Source: Limanda limanda
Taxonomy: Eukaryota > Chordata > Actinopteri > Pleuronectiformes > Pleuronectidae
NCBI RefSeq assembly: GCF_963576545.1
Contig: NC_083654.1
Span: forward strand, 22,928,400 to 22,992,399
Length of the DNA stretch: 64,000 nt
Reading direction: 5' to 3'
Within the stretch, counting starts at the first letter, position 1. Each line of letters begins with the position of its first letter. Positions 22,002-34,246 of this stretch are shown piece by piece. The notes under the pieces were generated by a model. The model was not told the DNA's origin, ran no database searches, and worked only from the letters and a program-made list of their open reading frames with translations. The translations under genes were made by a program, and so were the position numbers.

Positions 22002-22758
22002 CTAAAATTTCTAGGACTGCAAAGCAGCACTGGGCGGGCCCGAGCAAATGCATTTTGATAGGTTGCATGCGTTTTGCCTCCTTCATGAAAAAAATAAATA
22101 ATAACTAAAAATGTGGAATAGGTTAGGTTAGGTTAGTTTATTGGTCTCCACCAGGGAGAAATTTGTCGTGAAGACAGGGAACATGTTGCATACATAAAAA
22201 CACATACAGTACAAAAAGAACATCAAGTTAAAAGTCTGGTGGAGTAAACAGACCACTGGACAATCCTTCACATGCAGCAAGCCGACGTGAACGCATTCAC
22301 ATGCTTCCACACCGCTACTCTAACTGTAATCATAAATATACATTCATATCAGCATCACATAACCTCAAGCATACATTAATCCGTTCACTCACATACAGTA
22401 TGTCCATAGTATATATGGCCAAAATGACCACTAAATGCAAAATAGCAGGCTTCCTGTTGTGTTTTTCCAATTGCACATTGCACACAAGACTTTTTGTTTG
22501 TCTGGTCATGATACACCTGTATATCGATTTTTGTGAAGACCGGTCAATGTGAACACGTTCAGGGGGATCGGGGGGGTTCCGTTGAGCCATTTTGCGACGC
22601 CCATTGAAAATTCCTCCAGAATACCTAAATTTTCACCACTTTCTAACTTTCTGCAAATTTTGGTAAGAATTTGAGCATGTTAAAGCCCTCAAAAAGCCAA
22701 TTCATTTGCCTAAATAATAGTTATAATAATAATCCTTACTATTTCAATAGGGCACGAT

Positions 22759-22814
<56 letters not shown>

Positions 22815-22880
22815 TAATAATAATTCTTACAATTTCAATAGGGTCTCACCTGTCAGTGCCTGTCAGTGCTCAGGCCCTAA
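21925..22880. repeat. AAT-microsatellite-bearing interspersed repeat (unit B)
   Basis: Counterpart of 8150-8790, with a longer (AAT)n run at 22753-22825 and interrupted by the insertion at 22121-22414. Confidence 0.5.
22121..22414 (-). mobile_element. Short retroelement insertion with GGTTA-repeat end
   Basis: Unit A reads GTGGAATATGGCC where unit B has about 294 extra bases. The insert starts GGTTAGGTTAGGTTAG and continues TTTATTGGTCTCCACCAGGG, which looks like the tail of a non-LTR element on the minus strand. No ORF; class uncertain. Confidence 0.55.
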
Positions 22881-23189
22881 TAAGACAGTAAAGTAGATTA
22901 CTGTGCTTGATTAGAACTAGATTAGTGCCTTGTGAACTTCAAAGATCTGTCATTATTAAATTATTAAAACTAAAGTCACTTTAACCCAGTTCTTACTACA
23001 ATATCTTTGCTATCTTTGACATATGTTAAACCTGCTGTTTGTGTTCCATTAAAAACATTTACCATCACTGACCCAATATGTCATTACCATAGACAGCATT
23101 TCATGCTTTAATGTAGTTATTAAGATCTGCGTTTTCACAAATTACTCAAACACAAAAAATTACAGGCGATTAATTACACATTTTGAAAG

Positions 23190-23640
23190 CATTTCAATCA
23201 ATCAATCAATCAATCAATCAAGTTTTATTTGTATAGCCCACATTCACAAATAACAATTCGTCTCATGGGGCTTCAACATTGTGTGACATCCTCTGTCCTT
23301 AACCCTCAACAAGAGTAAGGAAAAACTACTAAAAACCCTTTTCACAGGTAAAAATATGTAGAAACCTCAGAGAGAGCCACATGTGAGGGATCCCTCTCCC
23401 AGGACGGACAGAAGTGCAATAGATGTCAGGTGTAAGAAAACATCATCAGGATTTTTAGCAGCATCCATTAGGCTAAACATTTTTCAATACTATGTGTCAG
23501 GCAGTCCCGCTGCAATCACAGTCTCTGGCCAGCAGCCAGCAAGACCACGATCCAGCATCAAATCAACATTCTTTTCAGTTCAAGTTGTACCTGGTAACCT
23601 TGGAGATCTACTTGAAGTGACTGGTTAGTAAGGGAAGTAT
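23190..23640 (-). mobile_element. Fish LINE 3' fragment with (AATC)n tail
   Basis: (CAAT)n at 23193-23220 is followed by TTTTATTTGTATAGCCCACA, AGGAAAAACTACTAAAAACC and GATCCCTCTCCCAGGACGGA, words found in a very abundant percomorph LINE 3' UTR. No reading frame is preserved. Confidence 0.6.
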
Positions 23641-23858
23641 AAATAACAGTTTGCATCAATATCAGTACATTTGACTGGATTCAACAGGATAAACCCGCCT
23701 GTATCAACATCCTGTCCATGGAGTCATCGTCAGGTAACTGAATTCAAAAATACGTCTATTTTAAATGTTCTTATTGATGTTAGTGTATTTAACTAAGAGT
23801 CCTTGGAGAATGAGCCTGTCATTAAGGAAAACATTTCGGCCAAAGTCAACTCAAGATA
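23641..23858. other. Short unique stretch, nothing recognised
   Basis: No coding potential or repeat signature seen. Confidence 0.3.
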
Positions 23859-24187
23859 TTAAAGGGGACATATTATGAAAATTCCACTTTTGTAGTGCTT
23901 CTACACGTTAATTTGGGTATCTGGCATGTCTACCGTCCCAGAAACTCCGGAAAAAAACAACTCCCGCGATTTGTTTTGGTTCCTCTCTGTCAGAAACTAT
24001 ACTAGATGGCCTCGAATGGGAATACACCAAACTAATACGTAATAGATAAAAATGCCCATGTAGTACGCCCCCCCCCCACCACTCGACCCACCACTCGACC
24101 CACCCACTTTTTCAGTCCATCGGAGTCCGGCCGGCCGCCATTAAATTCTTGCAAGCCTTGGAAACACTTGGATAAGCTAACTGCAGC
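23859..24187 (+). mobile_element. Left end of a Kolobok-like DNA transposon
   Basis: A TTAA (23859-23862) precedes AGGGGACATATTATGAAAA, a common terminus of fish THAP-transposase elements with TTAA targets. It directly precedes the THAP-domain ORF. I found no matching right end before dnai2, so the element is truncated or decayed. Confidence 0.55.
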
Positions 24188-27100
24188 ATGAATCGATTTC
24201 CACACCCAAGATGCTCAGTGCTGGGCTGCACAAATCAGCACAAAGCTCCTCATGTGACTCCAGCTTCAGAAGACACAAGCTTGAGATGGATTGAGTTCAT
24301 ATATGATGGCAACGTTCCTGCAAGAGTTCTGTTAGTGTGCTCTAACCACTTTCCATCGGACTGTTTTACCAACCTGGGCCAATATAACGCTGGATTCGGG
24401 GAAAGGTTGAAATTGAAAACGGGGTCGGTGCCATCCATTCGTCGCAACACTCAAGACGAGGGAAATGTAAGTTTGTTTTTTTTATAATTCTAGTATTTGC
24501 TTGTTTTAGACATTTTGTGTGGAGGCTAGTGCCGTTAGCATGTTGTGGCGTGTGTGTGAGGGGCTGGGGGGCTAGCATGTAGTGGTTGGGGACAGGGATG
24601 AGACTTTACAGGAGTTTTAATGTTCGACTATTACATAATCGAACAGTTAATCGAGGACGGCTGGCGAGTGTTAGCCAGAAGACAGCGTCGGAGTGAACGG
24701 TGTTCGCACGGCAGGTTCGAGTGTGTTGTGCTCTCCACGCTTTTCCCCCCGCTCCCCTCGTGTCTCTGTACTGTGCCGCTAACTTTCTCCACGGCGGCAC
24801 TGGGCTTGAAGTTAGCTACAGCTGTGTAGCGGTGCAGCTACTGCTATGTGGATTTAGCACCCGTCACACTCATCTGCTGTAGGAAGTCGTGCTCGCGCAA
24901 GATACCGGAGGATGTTGTTCTCATAATGCGCGGGACTAGAACGATTATTGCATTCCCTGTATGCATGAGAGTAGTACAAACATGAATAACATTGCTGTTT
25001 TTGGTGTTTAGTCAGGCACATCTGTTCACGGTGCTAGGATACATCACGTAGCTTGCCAGACGGACCCACCAAAGATGTGCACAGTTGGCACGCAGCTTTC
25101 TGTGAAAACACTGCGACCTCACCGCAAAAGTACAGGTTTAATTACCCTCAAGTTACTTTGTCATGTCATTGATTGAGTCTCCGTGTTAAAGTTGTAGCAG
25201 CATCTAATTTTTTTATTTATTGTGACTCCACGAATACTGAATGTCTGTTTTATCATAGGCACACAGAAAACTGTGTCGGGGTTGGGACCTCATCTGTGGC
25301 CTTCAAAGCATCACAGCCATTCCTAACATCGACCCCGATGAAGAGGCCTGGTAAGAGAGCTCGCTTGGAGGAGGAAGAGGACAACCCAAGTTCTTCAAGT
25401 TTGGACTTCGGAGATCCACAGGATTCTACCTATGATCCTGATGACTCGGTCACAGTCTTGACTGAGTCATCAGATGTGACGTGAGTGACTCAATATTTAA
25501 TCTAAACATTTTAATAATCAGATGGATTACCATCCTACACTTATTTTACCTGTAGCAGCATTTTGGTGAAATCTTTGTCTTTCTAATAGAATGGAATCTT
25601 CCAACCCTGTTCATAAGACACCCACATATATTGTCTATGAAAACTGCCTCCTGGAGCTGTTTGAGGTGTGTCCTGTGTGTCGGCGGGGGACAGATGTGCA
25701 AACAAGAAGGGTTGGGACATTCCTCTCTGTAGAACAAAAGTGCCCACACTGTGAGTTCTACAGAAAATGGAATAGCCAGCCTCTTCTTGGTAGCACTCCT
25801 GTTGGGAACATCCAACTCTCAGCTGCAGGGTATGCCACTGGTGCATCTTTCTTCAAACTGGAGAAGGTAATTGTTCATTGACTTTACCTTAATTCACAAC
25901 TTAATTCACTTGAAGTAATTTATTGAAAATAGAATATTATCATCTGAATTTGTGAAGGGAAATAATATGTATTAGTTCATTTGTATATACACACACAATC
26001 CGAAAAGCAGTACTAAAGCAAAGTGTCCTGTGTCTTTTTTGAACTCAGATCTTCCGGGCAATGCAGCTGAGGCTGTTTCATTATGACACATTTCGAAGGC
26101 ACGCCCGGTCGTACATCGAGCCTGCAATCGTTCACAGCTGGAAAACAGCGCAGAATGGCAGGTTGGACCAGTTACGTCATCAACAGAAAGTCATCCTAGG
26201 TGGTGACTTGAGGGCTGACTCACCAGGTACGTAATACTGACTGTTACTTTTGTATGAAAATGTCATTGTTTTGATGAGTTATTGAAAATGTGTCATATTT
26301 CCATGGCAAATTTCAGATGGAAAAGCAGTATGTCTTCATTCAAGAGTATGCAGGGAACTCATTACAACATAGCAATATTGCTTCAACAAGATGTTGTTGA
26401 AAAAGTACAACACAGCTCTAGCTTACAGATCCTTTTATGGCATCTAAACAATGACATAAAAGATTATCCAAAGGAGTGTGTCTGTAGGGTCAGACGTGCG
26501 TCGTTAGATGTGTAGTCAGCCTCAGCCCTCTCCAGACAGAGGCAGAGTCATTGGCTGAACTAGAACTGTTGTTGAGCTTCTCTCACCTACTTGCTAAACC
26601 TGTATTTCGACTCTGTAAACCTGACTCTGACCTCGCTCCTGAATGACTGCGATCCAGAATGTTCTCCTCTCTTGTCCGGCATTTAATAAATTATTTTAGC
26701 ATTTTCAAATAATAAAAATGCAATGAAATAAATTCCCTGACATTGTTCGATATGTGAACAAAGTCCAGAAATAAAGCTGTTCAACCTTTTCTTTATATCA
26801 GAGCAGTGAAGTCGGAGGGAGCTACCACATGGAGAAAGAGGGTCTGAAAAGGAGCCTTGCTCTCTTGGAGGAACGAGGTGTGACTCTGGATTGCATCGTC
26901 ACAGACCGCCACCCTCAAATCCAGAAATTCCTGAGGGAGACCAACATCACACAATACTACGATGTTTGGCACATGGAGAAGGGTATTATTTCCTGTTTTG
27001 TACCAGGTGGCTCATCAGGCTAAGAAAGTCCCTGTTCACATGTGAAAACTCTATGTTGGTTAATCTAGGTATGCTTTCTCCACACACCACTTTAGTTCAT

Positions 27101-27775
27101 TATCAAAGTCGTGGAGCACATCAATAATTAGCACAAACTGGTGATTTACTTATTCTAAAACCAGAGCAGAAAGTTCACATAATTGGCAATTTTGTAATTA
27201 ATTTACTCACTCACACAATACATTGAAGGCATGCCCTGTTTGGAACATTACTTAGACCTTATGTGGGGATTAATTTTGTTTTTAATATATAATATATAAA
27301 TATATTTTAATACTTAATTTCTGAGTTGTATAATGTGTTCTGTTTATTTATTTTGTCTGTTTTGTGTTGTTATGGTTTGTTTATTTATTGTTCATCTGTA
27401 TTATGTATCCTCAATCAAGGCATTGCTGCAAAAGAGCCGTGTGCTCGGTCAATTCTCCCAGAATAAATAATGATGATGATGATAATGTGTCTGTGCATGA
27501 CTCAAATTTTATTTTTATTTTTAGGACTTTACAAGAAACTGGTCAAGATTTCTCAGGACAAAGAATGTGTGAAACTGAAGAAGTGGCTTCGCAGCATAAA
27601 AAAACACATCTACTGGACAGCAGCTATGTCAACATCAGGGCCAGAGAGAGTGGCAAAGTGGACCTCCATCCTCAACCATGTCCAAGACATCCACTCCCAT
27701 GAAGACCCTGTTTCCCCCAGTGTTTGCATCCGCAACACACTTCTAGGGACAAGAGCAAATGGTTGACAGCAGGTA
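24188..27775 (+). pseudogene. Decayed THAP-domain transposase (Kolobok-like)
   Basis: Exon-like blocks can be joined in phase: 24188-24466 (THAP zinc finger: CSVLGC, then CSNHF), 25012-25135 (VACQTDPPKM), 25267-25480 (acidic linker), 25590-25866 (CPVC and CPHC zinc motifs, GNIQLSAAGYATGASF) and 26049-26226 (HSWK, VILGGDLRADSPG with a likely catalytic Asp). Further blocks are 26802 to about 26984 (CIVTDRHPQI with a second Asp, YYDVWHMEKG) and 27526-27775 (KKLVKISQDKEC, HVQDIHSHEDP). The expected block between 26226 and 26802, normally starting GHSAKYGSY, is missing. A shift in the C-run near 27715 breaks the frame, and the C-terminal exons are gone. So it is probably non-functional. Kolobok assignment rests on THAP plus TTAA; the family match is from memory. 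Confidence 0.7.
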
Positions 27776-28289
27776 TGTTCACCAAATTTAAATAAAACTG
27801 TAAATGGTTTATATGAAATAGGAAAGTAACATTTTGTGAGTCTCTTGTTGCTGTCTCGTAACACAAAAACACTGAATACATTTATTCAGCCTAGAGAGAA
27901 CTTTGTTCCTTTGAGGTATTTTCATCTACATTAGCAGTAGCTCTCTGTGCATCATTGCTATCATGGAGTTATTAACCATCTTATGTAGAATTTAAGGCTA
28001 AATCGTTATTAAAGTTATTTAAGGATAAAATGTACATTTCTCCTTTGGTCTAACACAGTTTACTCAGGCACAGTGAATACAGTATTTGAGTTCTTATGGA
28101 TACATAGACACCAGGCTCAGGCTCATGGATCGAACAGATGTGACAGTCTGACATCAAGGGCAGTTGCCTGTAATCACTGCGGCATCAAAGGAAACACAAG
28201 CGGCTGCCTTTACACATCATTGGCAGTTCCTGTTGACAGCGCTAGTTCCTTTACGTGAGACCAGGCCACGCTTCGAGCCAGACTGCATT
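27776..28289. other. Remnant/intergenic DNA before dnai2
   Basis: No recognised exon. It may be degraded interior of the transposon or host DNA. Confidence 0.3.
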
Positions 28290-28390
28290 CCCACGGCTAA
28301 CGCTAGAACAGGCTAACACTAGAACAGGCTAACATAGAACAGTGTAACATAGAACAGGCTAACACTAGAACAGGCTAACGGTAGAACGCT
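28290..28390. repeat. ~16-bp tandem repeat just upstream of dnai2 start
   Basis: About six imperfect copies of GCTAACACTAGAACAG end 13 bases before the dnai2 ATG, so they probably lie in its 5' UTR or core promoter. Confidence 0.7.
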
Positions 28391-28402
28391 GGCGGCGGAT
28401 CC

Positions 28403-31400
28403 ATGGAGATCGTCCACGTCTACACGAAGCTCCGCGCCGAGCTCGGCCGCCAGTGTCTGTTCTCGGACCGGCCGGCTGAGCTGCTGCTGGACGTGCTCCC
28501 GGAGCCGAGTCTCGTTCTGGAGTTCATCCCCAAAACCCCCAGAGAGCAGGCCCAGGGGGTGGACTGCGACATGTCCGAGCACCAGGTGACTCCCCCACCA
28601 CACTAGTCAGTTCCCCATGTCCGTCTGTCTACCTGTGTAGTGGTGGACAGGTAGAGCTGGGTGTCGTCCACATCACAATGGAAATGAATGTTGAAGTCAG
28701 TAGATGATGAACAGAAGGTCCCAGCTCCGAGCCCTGAGGGACACCAGCAGTGACGGGACATGGCCGGTCAATACCACGGGAGACAGAAATGTCCTTGAAA
28801 GGACAGGTGATAGATTCTGTATTAAATATTAAATTCTACAGGTGAACACGGAGCGCTTCCAGTCCAACAGCTGTGGGATCAACCATGTGGAGGGGGGGTG
28901 GCCCAAAGACGTCAACCCTGAGGAGATGGAACAAACCATCCGTTTCAGGAAGAAGGTGGAAAAAGACGAGGGCTACATCAACAGTATCCTGCAGCTGTCC
29001 AGTGTAAGATCCACATCCACCCAGTCCACCTCAGTCCACATCCACCCAGTCCACCTCAGTCCACATCCACCCAGTCCACCTCAGTCCACATCCACCCAGT
29101 CCACCTCAGTCCACATCCACCCAGTCCACCTCAGATGTCACCATGTGATCTTATGGTTTCTTCCAGGTAATGGAGCACTGCATCAGACAGAACAATGCTG
29201 TGGACATCTACCAGGAGTACCTGGAGGATGAGGAGGAGGTGGAGAGAAGTCAGGAGTCGCCTTCCGCCAAAACCATCAATGTCTTCAGGTGCAACTGTCA
29301 ACACGTGGATGGACAGACGGTGATGGATCGCTGAGGTTCTCTTGCTCATTCCTCTCCTTTGTGCCTCCAGAGATCCTAATGAGGTGAAACGTACCGTCAC
29401 GGCTCTGTCGTGGCATCCGGACTGCGGCAGCAAGCTGGCCGCCGCCTACTCCTGCCTCGAGTTCCAGAAGACCTCCAAAGACATGAGCCTGGACTCCTAC
29501 ATCTGGGACATCGGTAGGTCAGAGAGCAGCTGAATTTAAAAGGACCACAGATTCCAGTCTGTTCACAGATGGATGTTGTATGTTTCAGAGAACCCGGACA
29601 GACCAGAGATGACCCTCAAGCCGACATCTCCACTTGTCTGTCTGAATTACAATCCTAAAGACCCACACATTCTGGTGGGAGGCGGCTTCAATGGACAGAT
29701 CGGTACGTTCAGGGCCTGACAGACGGGGTTTTTCTGTCTGTGAGCAGGTTAATAAAGATGTGAGTGTGTTTGTTTCAGCGTACTGGGACACCCGGAGAGG
29801 CAGCCAGCCGGTGGAGATCTCCTCTGTGGAGAACAGTCACAGGGACCCGGTCTACAAGATCGTCTGGCTGCAGTCCAAGACCGGAACGGACGCATTCTCT
29901 GCCTCCACGGACGGACAGGTAGACTCACACATGTCAGGCTGAAGAGGCCCAACCAGGGTGAGGGAACTCATCTTCAAATAAGCTTCTGCTACAAGTCTCT
30001 TCTCTCCCTCAGATTCTCTGGTGGGATGTTCGCAAGTTGAGCGAGCCCACGGAGCGCCTGGTTCTGGACCTGGGCCGGGAGGGGAACCTCAGTCGGGCTT
30101 TAGGAGCCATCTCACTGGAGTTCGAATCCACCATGGTGAGTTTCTGTTGTTCCTCCCAGCATGGAGATCAAGATGTGACAAGGGCCTCATGTCCTGTGTC
30201 CTTCAGCACTGCTGCTTCACAGCAAGAAGGTTCTGGGTTCAGATCCTGGTTCGGCCAGAGTCCAAGGACATAGAGAATAGGGTTAGGAGAGAACCTGAGA
30301 GATAGATGTTGTTTTGAGTTAGTTTAGTTGCTGGGTTCGGGTTCGGCGCTGCCCAGGATGAACCATGACCAGTGGGAGGAGCTCCAGCCGCCATTTAGTT
30401 ATAGATGGTTGTAGATCTCAGTGATTTCTGCCCAGTAAGAACATAACGATTCCAAGTGTGACCATATCTATTAAACCAGAGAAATGTAAACCAGCTGTCA
30501 TCATACGATTCGTTAGCAGAAGCAGAGGAAGGACTTATTAATGCATTATAATAAAATAAATGTATGACATTTATAACATAAATAAAATGGTAAACAAATT
30601 CAATAAACGTTTTGTAAATGTAAGTCCTAGTCTTGCAATAAATATTCCAAAAACAATGGAAGATGATGCAGATGGACACACAACACTGGATAATGTTGGA
30701 AGTATTTTTCTTTAAAGCTAGATGTGGTGGAAAAAATGATTTGATATAAATACATTTTTGCTGAATCTTAAAAAAACAAACTTCATGATCTTTAGTAACC
30801 GAGAGAAAAACATTGAAGCATAAATAAATATTGGAGGTATAGAAATTTGAGTAAATGATAGATTCACATAAATTTACACAAAGTTGAAAATATCTCAAAC
30901 AAAGTAAAGGATGCATAAGATAATAAGAATCATCAGTCGATGTCGATCCATCAACCTTGTAGATTACAGTGTTTGGCAAATTATGTATAAAGTTCAAAAG
31001 AAAACTTGGCCCACCAACACACAGAGAAGATTTGAAAAAAGGGAAAGTTTAAAAACTGAAGAACCAGAGATCTTTAAAAAGGAGATTCAGAAAATAACTG
31101 ATGGAACGTTGAAGGAACCAGAAGCTGGACAGATCCTCAGACCCTTGTTTTGATTCCTCTGTCCTCGGTGTCTCTGCAGCCGACTAAGTTCATGGTGGGC
31201 ACGGAGCAGGGGCTGGTGGTCTCCTGCAACAGGAAGGCAAAGACCCCGGCGGAGAAGATCGTTTGTACGTACGAGGGTCACCACGGACCCATCTACGCCC
31301 TGCAGAGGAACCCCTTCTTCCCCAAGAACTTCCTCACCGTGGGGGACTGGACGGCCCGGATCTGGTCTGAGGACATCAAGGACTCGTCCATCATGTGGAC

Positions 31401-33413
31401 CAAGTAGGACACAGACCTTCCTCTTCACATCCTGCTCAGGTTCGGTCAACCTTAGAGCAGATTTTTAAATCCTTTGTTGTTCCTCAGATATCAGATGTCC
31501 TTCCTGATGGACGCCTGCTGGAGTCCAGTCAGACCCTCGGTCTTCTTCACCGTGAAGAACGACGGCGTCTTGGAAGTCTGGGACATCCTCTTCAAGCAGA
31601 ACGTCCCTGCACTCAGTCTCAAGGTGCTCTTCTCTCCCCCATTCAGACATGAAGCTCATTGTTGTGTGTTGTTCATGTTGTGGTTTGATGTCCCTCTTGT
31701 TGTGCGTGGTTCTCCTCAGGTGTGTGACGGGGCTCTGAACAGCGTCTGCGTTCAGGACAACGGGCGCTTGGTGGCGTGCGGCTCTCAGCAGGGCGAGGTC
31801 ACGCTGCTGGAGATCTGCTCTGAACTGTCCACGCTCCAGAAGAACGAGAAGAACCTGCTGTCTGCTGTGAGGAACCACAAACACCTGCAGATACATGTGT
31901 AGTTCCCTAATCTGAGCTTCTAGAAAACTGTGTCCAGGGCGAAGATGTTCAGAAACGTGTTGTAGTGGCGAGGGAACCCCCCCCCCCCCCCCGGTCACAT
32001 CATAAACAAGCATTTGTTTCAGTACATTTTACTCCTGATGACACACACTTGTTCCTTCCTGTTAGACCCACAGACCCTGGGACGCTGAGTTCTTTAAACA
32101 AGTGACTTTCTAAGATTAAGAGCTGGAAGTTCCAGAAACTTTCTGCAGCTGAAGGCAAACAAAACTCAGATTCTTTTATATGGACCAAACTAATACTGCC
32201 ACCTGCTGGTCAGTTATTGGATCAAATCAAACTTGCTGCAAAGAACCTTGTGTCCTGTTTAACAGCAAATCTACTTTTCAGCAGCAAAGCTAAAAGTCAG
32301 TTTTCTAAGTCAATCAATTTTAACTTTAAAGACATGGAGACAGTTTTACATTCTTTATTCTTTGATTCTATCACACCTTGACTCAACAGCCTCTTTACTC
32401 CCTAACCCCAAAATCTATTGATGGACTCGTGACTCTACAGAATTTAACCAGAACCTCAGAACACGAGCACATCAGGCTGTTCTAGCGTCTTTACACTGCC
32501 CCCTGGTGTTTTTTTGAAGGATTTTACAGATTTACATTTCTCCCAGCTACAGGTCAGACCTTCTAGTAATTTATGAGCCTTCACCTACGTGGAGATCCTC
32601 GGGCTGAGGTCGTCTGTGTGTTAAACTAAAAACTAAAGGGGAGCGTCAGCGGAGTCAGGGATCTCTCTGAGAGAAAGTTCTGAACGGCCTCACTTACCAG
32701 GAGGAGATGGAGCAGGACCAGCAGAGGTTCCACCGTGAAGAAGAATCATCTGAAACATCTCAGACCTAACTGTGTTTCTCTATCTGCAGATGTTTGAGCG
32801 CGAGACAAAGCGAGAGAAGATCCTGGAGTCTCGACAGAGAGAGATGCGTCTGAAGGAGAGGAGTCGCTCGGAGCAGGGCAAGGAGGAGGAAGGAGGTCAG
32901 GAGGAGGGAGAGGAGACTCCGGAGGAGCTGATCATCAGAGCCGAGGAGGAGTTCTCCGAAATGGTGGAGACGGAGCAGAAGAGGAGGAAGGAGAAGGAGG
33001 ACGGATCCAACAAGGTGCTTCTATTCATCTCTTCCTTCGCTCATGTCTGTCCTTTGTCCTCCTTTGTCCTCCCCTGTCCTCCTTTTCCAGTTGCAGGACT
33101 GGAGACACTTTTGGTTAAAACTAATCAACCAAAAACCACAGATATTCATAAAACATTTATAACATATTTCCACTCCATTAGGAACATTCTACTGATGTCA
33201 GGCAACAAACCTGCTTTACTTTTATGATTTGAAATGAAAAAAGTCCAAATTGAGCCTTTTTACTTCAGCGTTAGAACCCTGAGGTTCTGTAGGTTTGTGG
33301 GAGATGAACTCCTCAGGTTTCAGATATTAAACAGTGAATTGTGTTTTTCTGCTCAGCTGCAACAGTTTAAATATATAAATGATTCTGTTTTTCAGGCGAA
33401 AGCAGAAAAATAA
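28403..33413 (+). CDS. dnai2: Dynein axonemal intermediate chain 2
   Basis: DNAI2 is a WD-repeat intermediate chain of the outer dynein arm, needed for ciliary and flagellar motility. Twelve coding exons join in phase: 28403-28585, 28842-29003, 29167-29288, 29371-29513, 29589-29702, 29779-29918, 30013-30135, 31180-31403, 31488-31623, 31720-31866, 32790-33014 and 33396-33413, giving 578 residues (human about 605). Near-identical blocks include [58 protein letters not shown] and [22 protein letters not shown] repeats span roughly residues 160-490. The C-terminus (499-573) is a charged Glu/Arg coiled region starting [13 protein letters not shown]. All splice sites are GT-AG. Exon 12 encodes only AKAEK before the stop. 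The gene appears intact. Confidence 0.97.
29010..29132. repeat. 25-bp minisatellite in dnai2 intron 2
   Basis: About 4.5 copies of a unit beginning AGTCCACCTCAGTCCACATC fill most of the 163-bp intron. Confidence 0.85.
30136..31179. other. dnai2 intron 7
   Basis: A 1044-bp AT-rich intron with no recognised element. A 200-residue minus-strand ORF here is low-complexity chance sequence. Confidence 0.7.
31867..32789. other. dnai2 intron 10
   Basis: Intron with a C-run at 31978-31992; nothing else recognised. Confidence 0.7.
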
Positions 33414-33493
33414 GTGAAAGAAGAAGAAGAAACTTCAACAATATAAACATGACCTCACTTCCTCGGGATATGAGTGACAGATTGTTTGTTCAT

Positions 33494-33507
33494 GTTGCTA
33501 TGGTAAC
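33494..33507. promoter_or_regulatory. Consensus X-box (RFX binding site)
   Basis: GTTGCTATGGTAAC is a textbook palindromic X-box, the RFX-factor site typical of ciliary gene promoters. Here it lies about 80 bp after the dnai2 stop codon, inside the 3' UTR. Confidence 0.6.
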
Positions 33508-33980
33508 GTCTGATAGCCGACGGGTAACGTTTACTCTACAAACCTTGTAATCTCAGATTTTATAATCCAGTCTTTATAGTTAAATGTTCAGGTCTGTGCT
33601 GAAACACAAGTTGTCGTCTTTGTTGTAATTTCACTAAACAAATTCAGATTTCTATTAAAAATGGTTTTCTGGATCTCTCAATTTGACTGAAACGTCACAT
33701 CAGGTGATTGTGACTCTGTAGCTGTAGTTCTCCAGAGAAGCCACAGGGGGCACTGTGTTAAAACAAACATCTCCACTGACCTTTAAAACAACTGGCTGCA
33801 GCTGGGATGCCTCCAGCAGGTGGCGCTGTTTCACTGAGCACAGACACCAGAGCTCCTGCACAGCTCGGAGAGTATTCATTTTTAAACACAGAGTATTTTA
33901 GTCCACTTGTAGTATTGTGTGTTTTTTGGGGGGTTCTTCTGATTTGAGGTGTGTTGGAGCTTTAATGATTCTGTACTTGT

Positions 33981-33986
33981 AATAAA
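33981..33986 (+). terminator. dnai2 polyadenylation signal
   Basis: AATAAA about 570 bp after the stop codon, preceded by a region without another gene. Confidence 0.55.
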
Positions 33987-34246
33987 GTTACTTCTGGACC
34001 GGAAGTATTTAAACCTCACGTGTGATCTGAACGTCATTTCCTTTGTTGTTTAAATCTTTTTCAATTGAAGATTCTTATAGAACGAGCACGAATAGTTTTG
34101 TTAGTTTCACGTTATGATCAATAATCAGTTCACCTCCTCACCTCTGCGTCACGAGGTGACGTAGCTTGATCGCAGCCTGACGTCATGACGCACAGATCCC
34201 GGAAGCGTTTTCGTTTTGTTTACATTCGCGTCTTTGTTCCGACAAA

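Larger units (their letters stand above)
10701..23126. repeat. Segmental duplication, unit B
   Basis: Collinear with 1-9045. Compared with unit A it has four insertions (10829-12070, 13473-17491, 19084-19458, 22121-22414) and lacks the equivalent of 5317-7882. Similarity fades after GTAGTTATTAAGAT near 23126. Confidence 0.85.

Noticed and set aside
22121..22136. Telomere-like GGTTA repeat
   Set aside because: Only about three units, and of GGTTA rather than TTAGGG; better explained as a retroelement tail.
30395..30997. 200-residue minus-strand ORF
   Set aside because: AT-rich, Ile/Tyr/Phe-heavy translation inside dnai2 intron 7 without any family feature.
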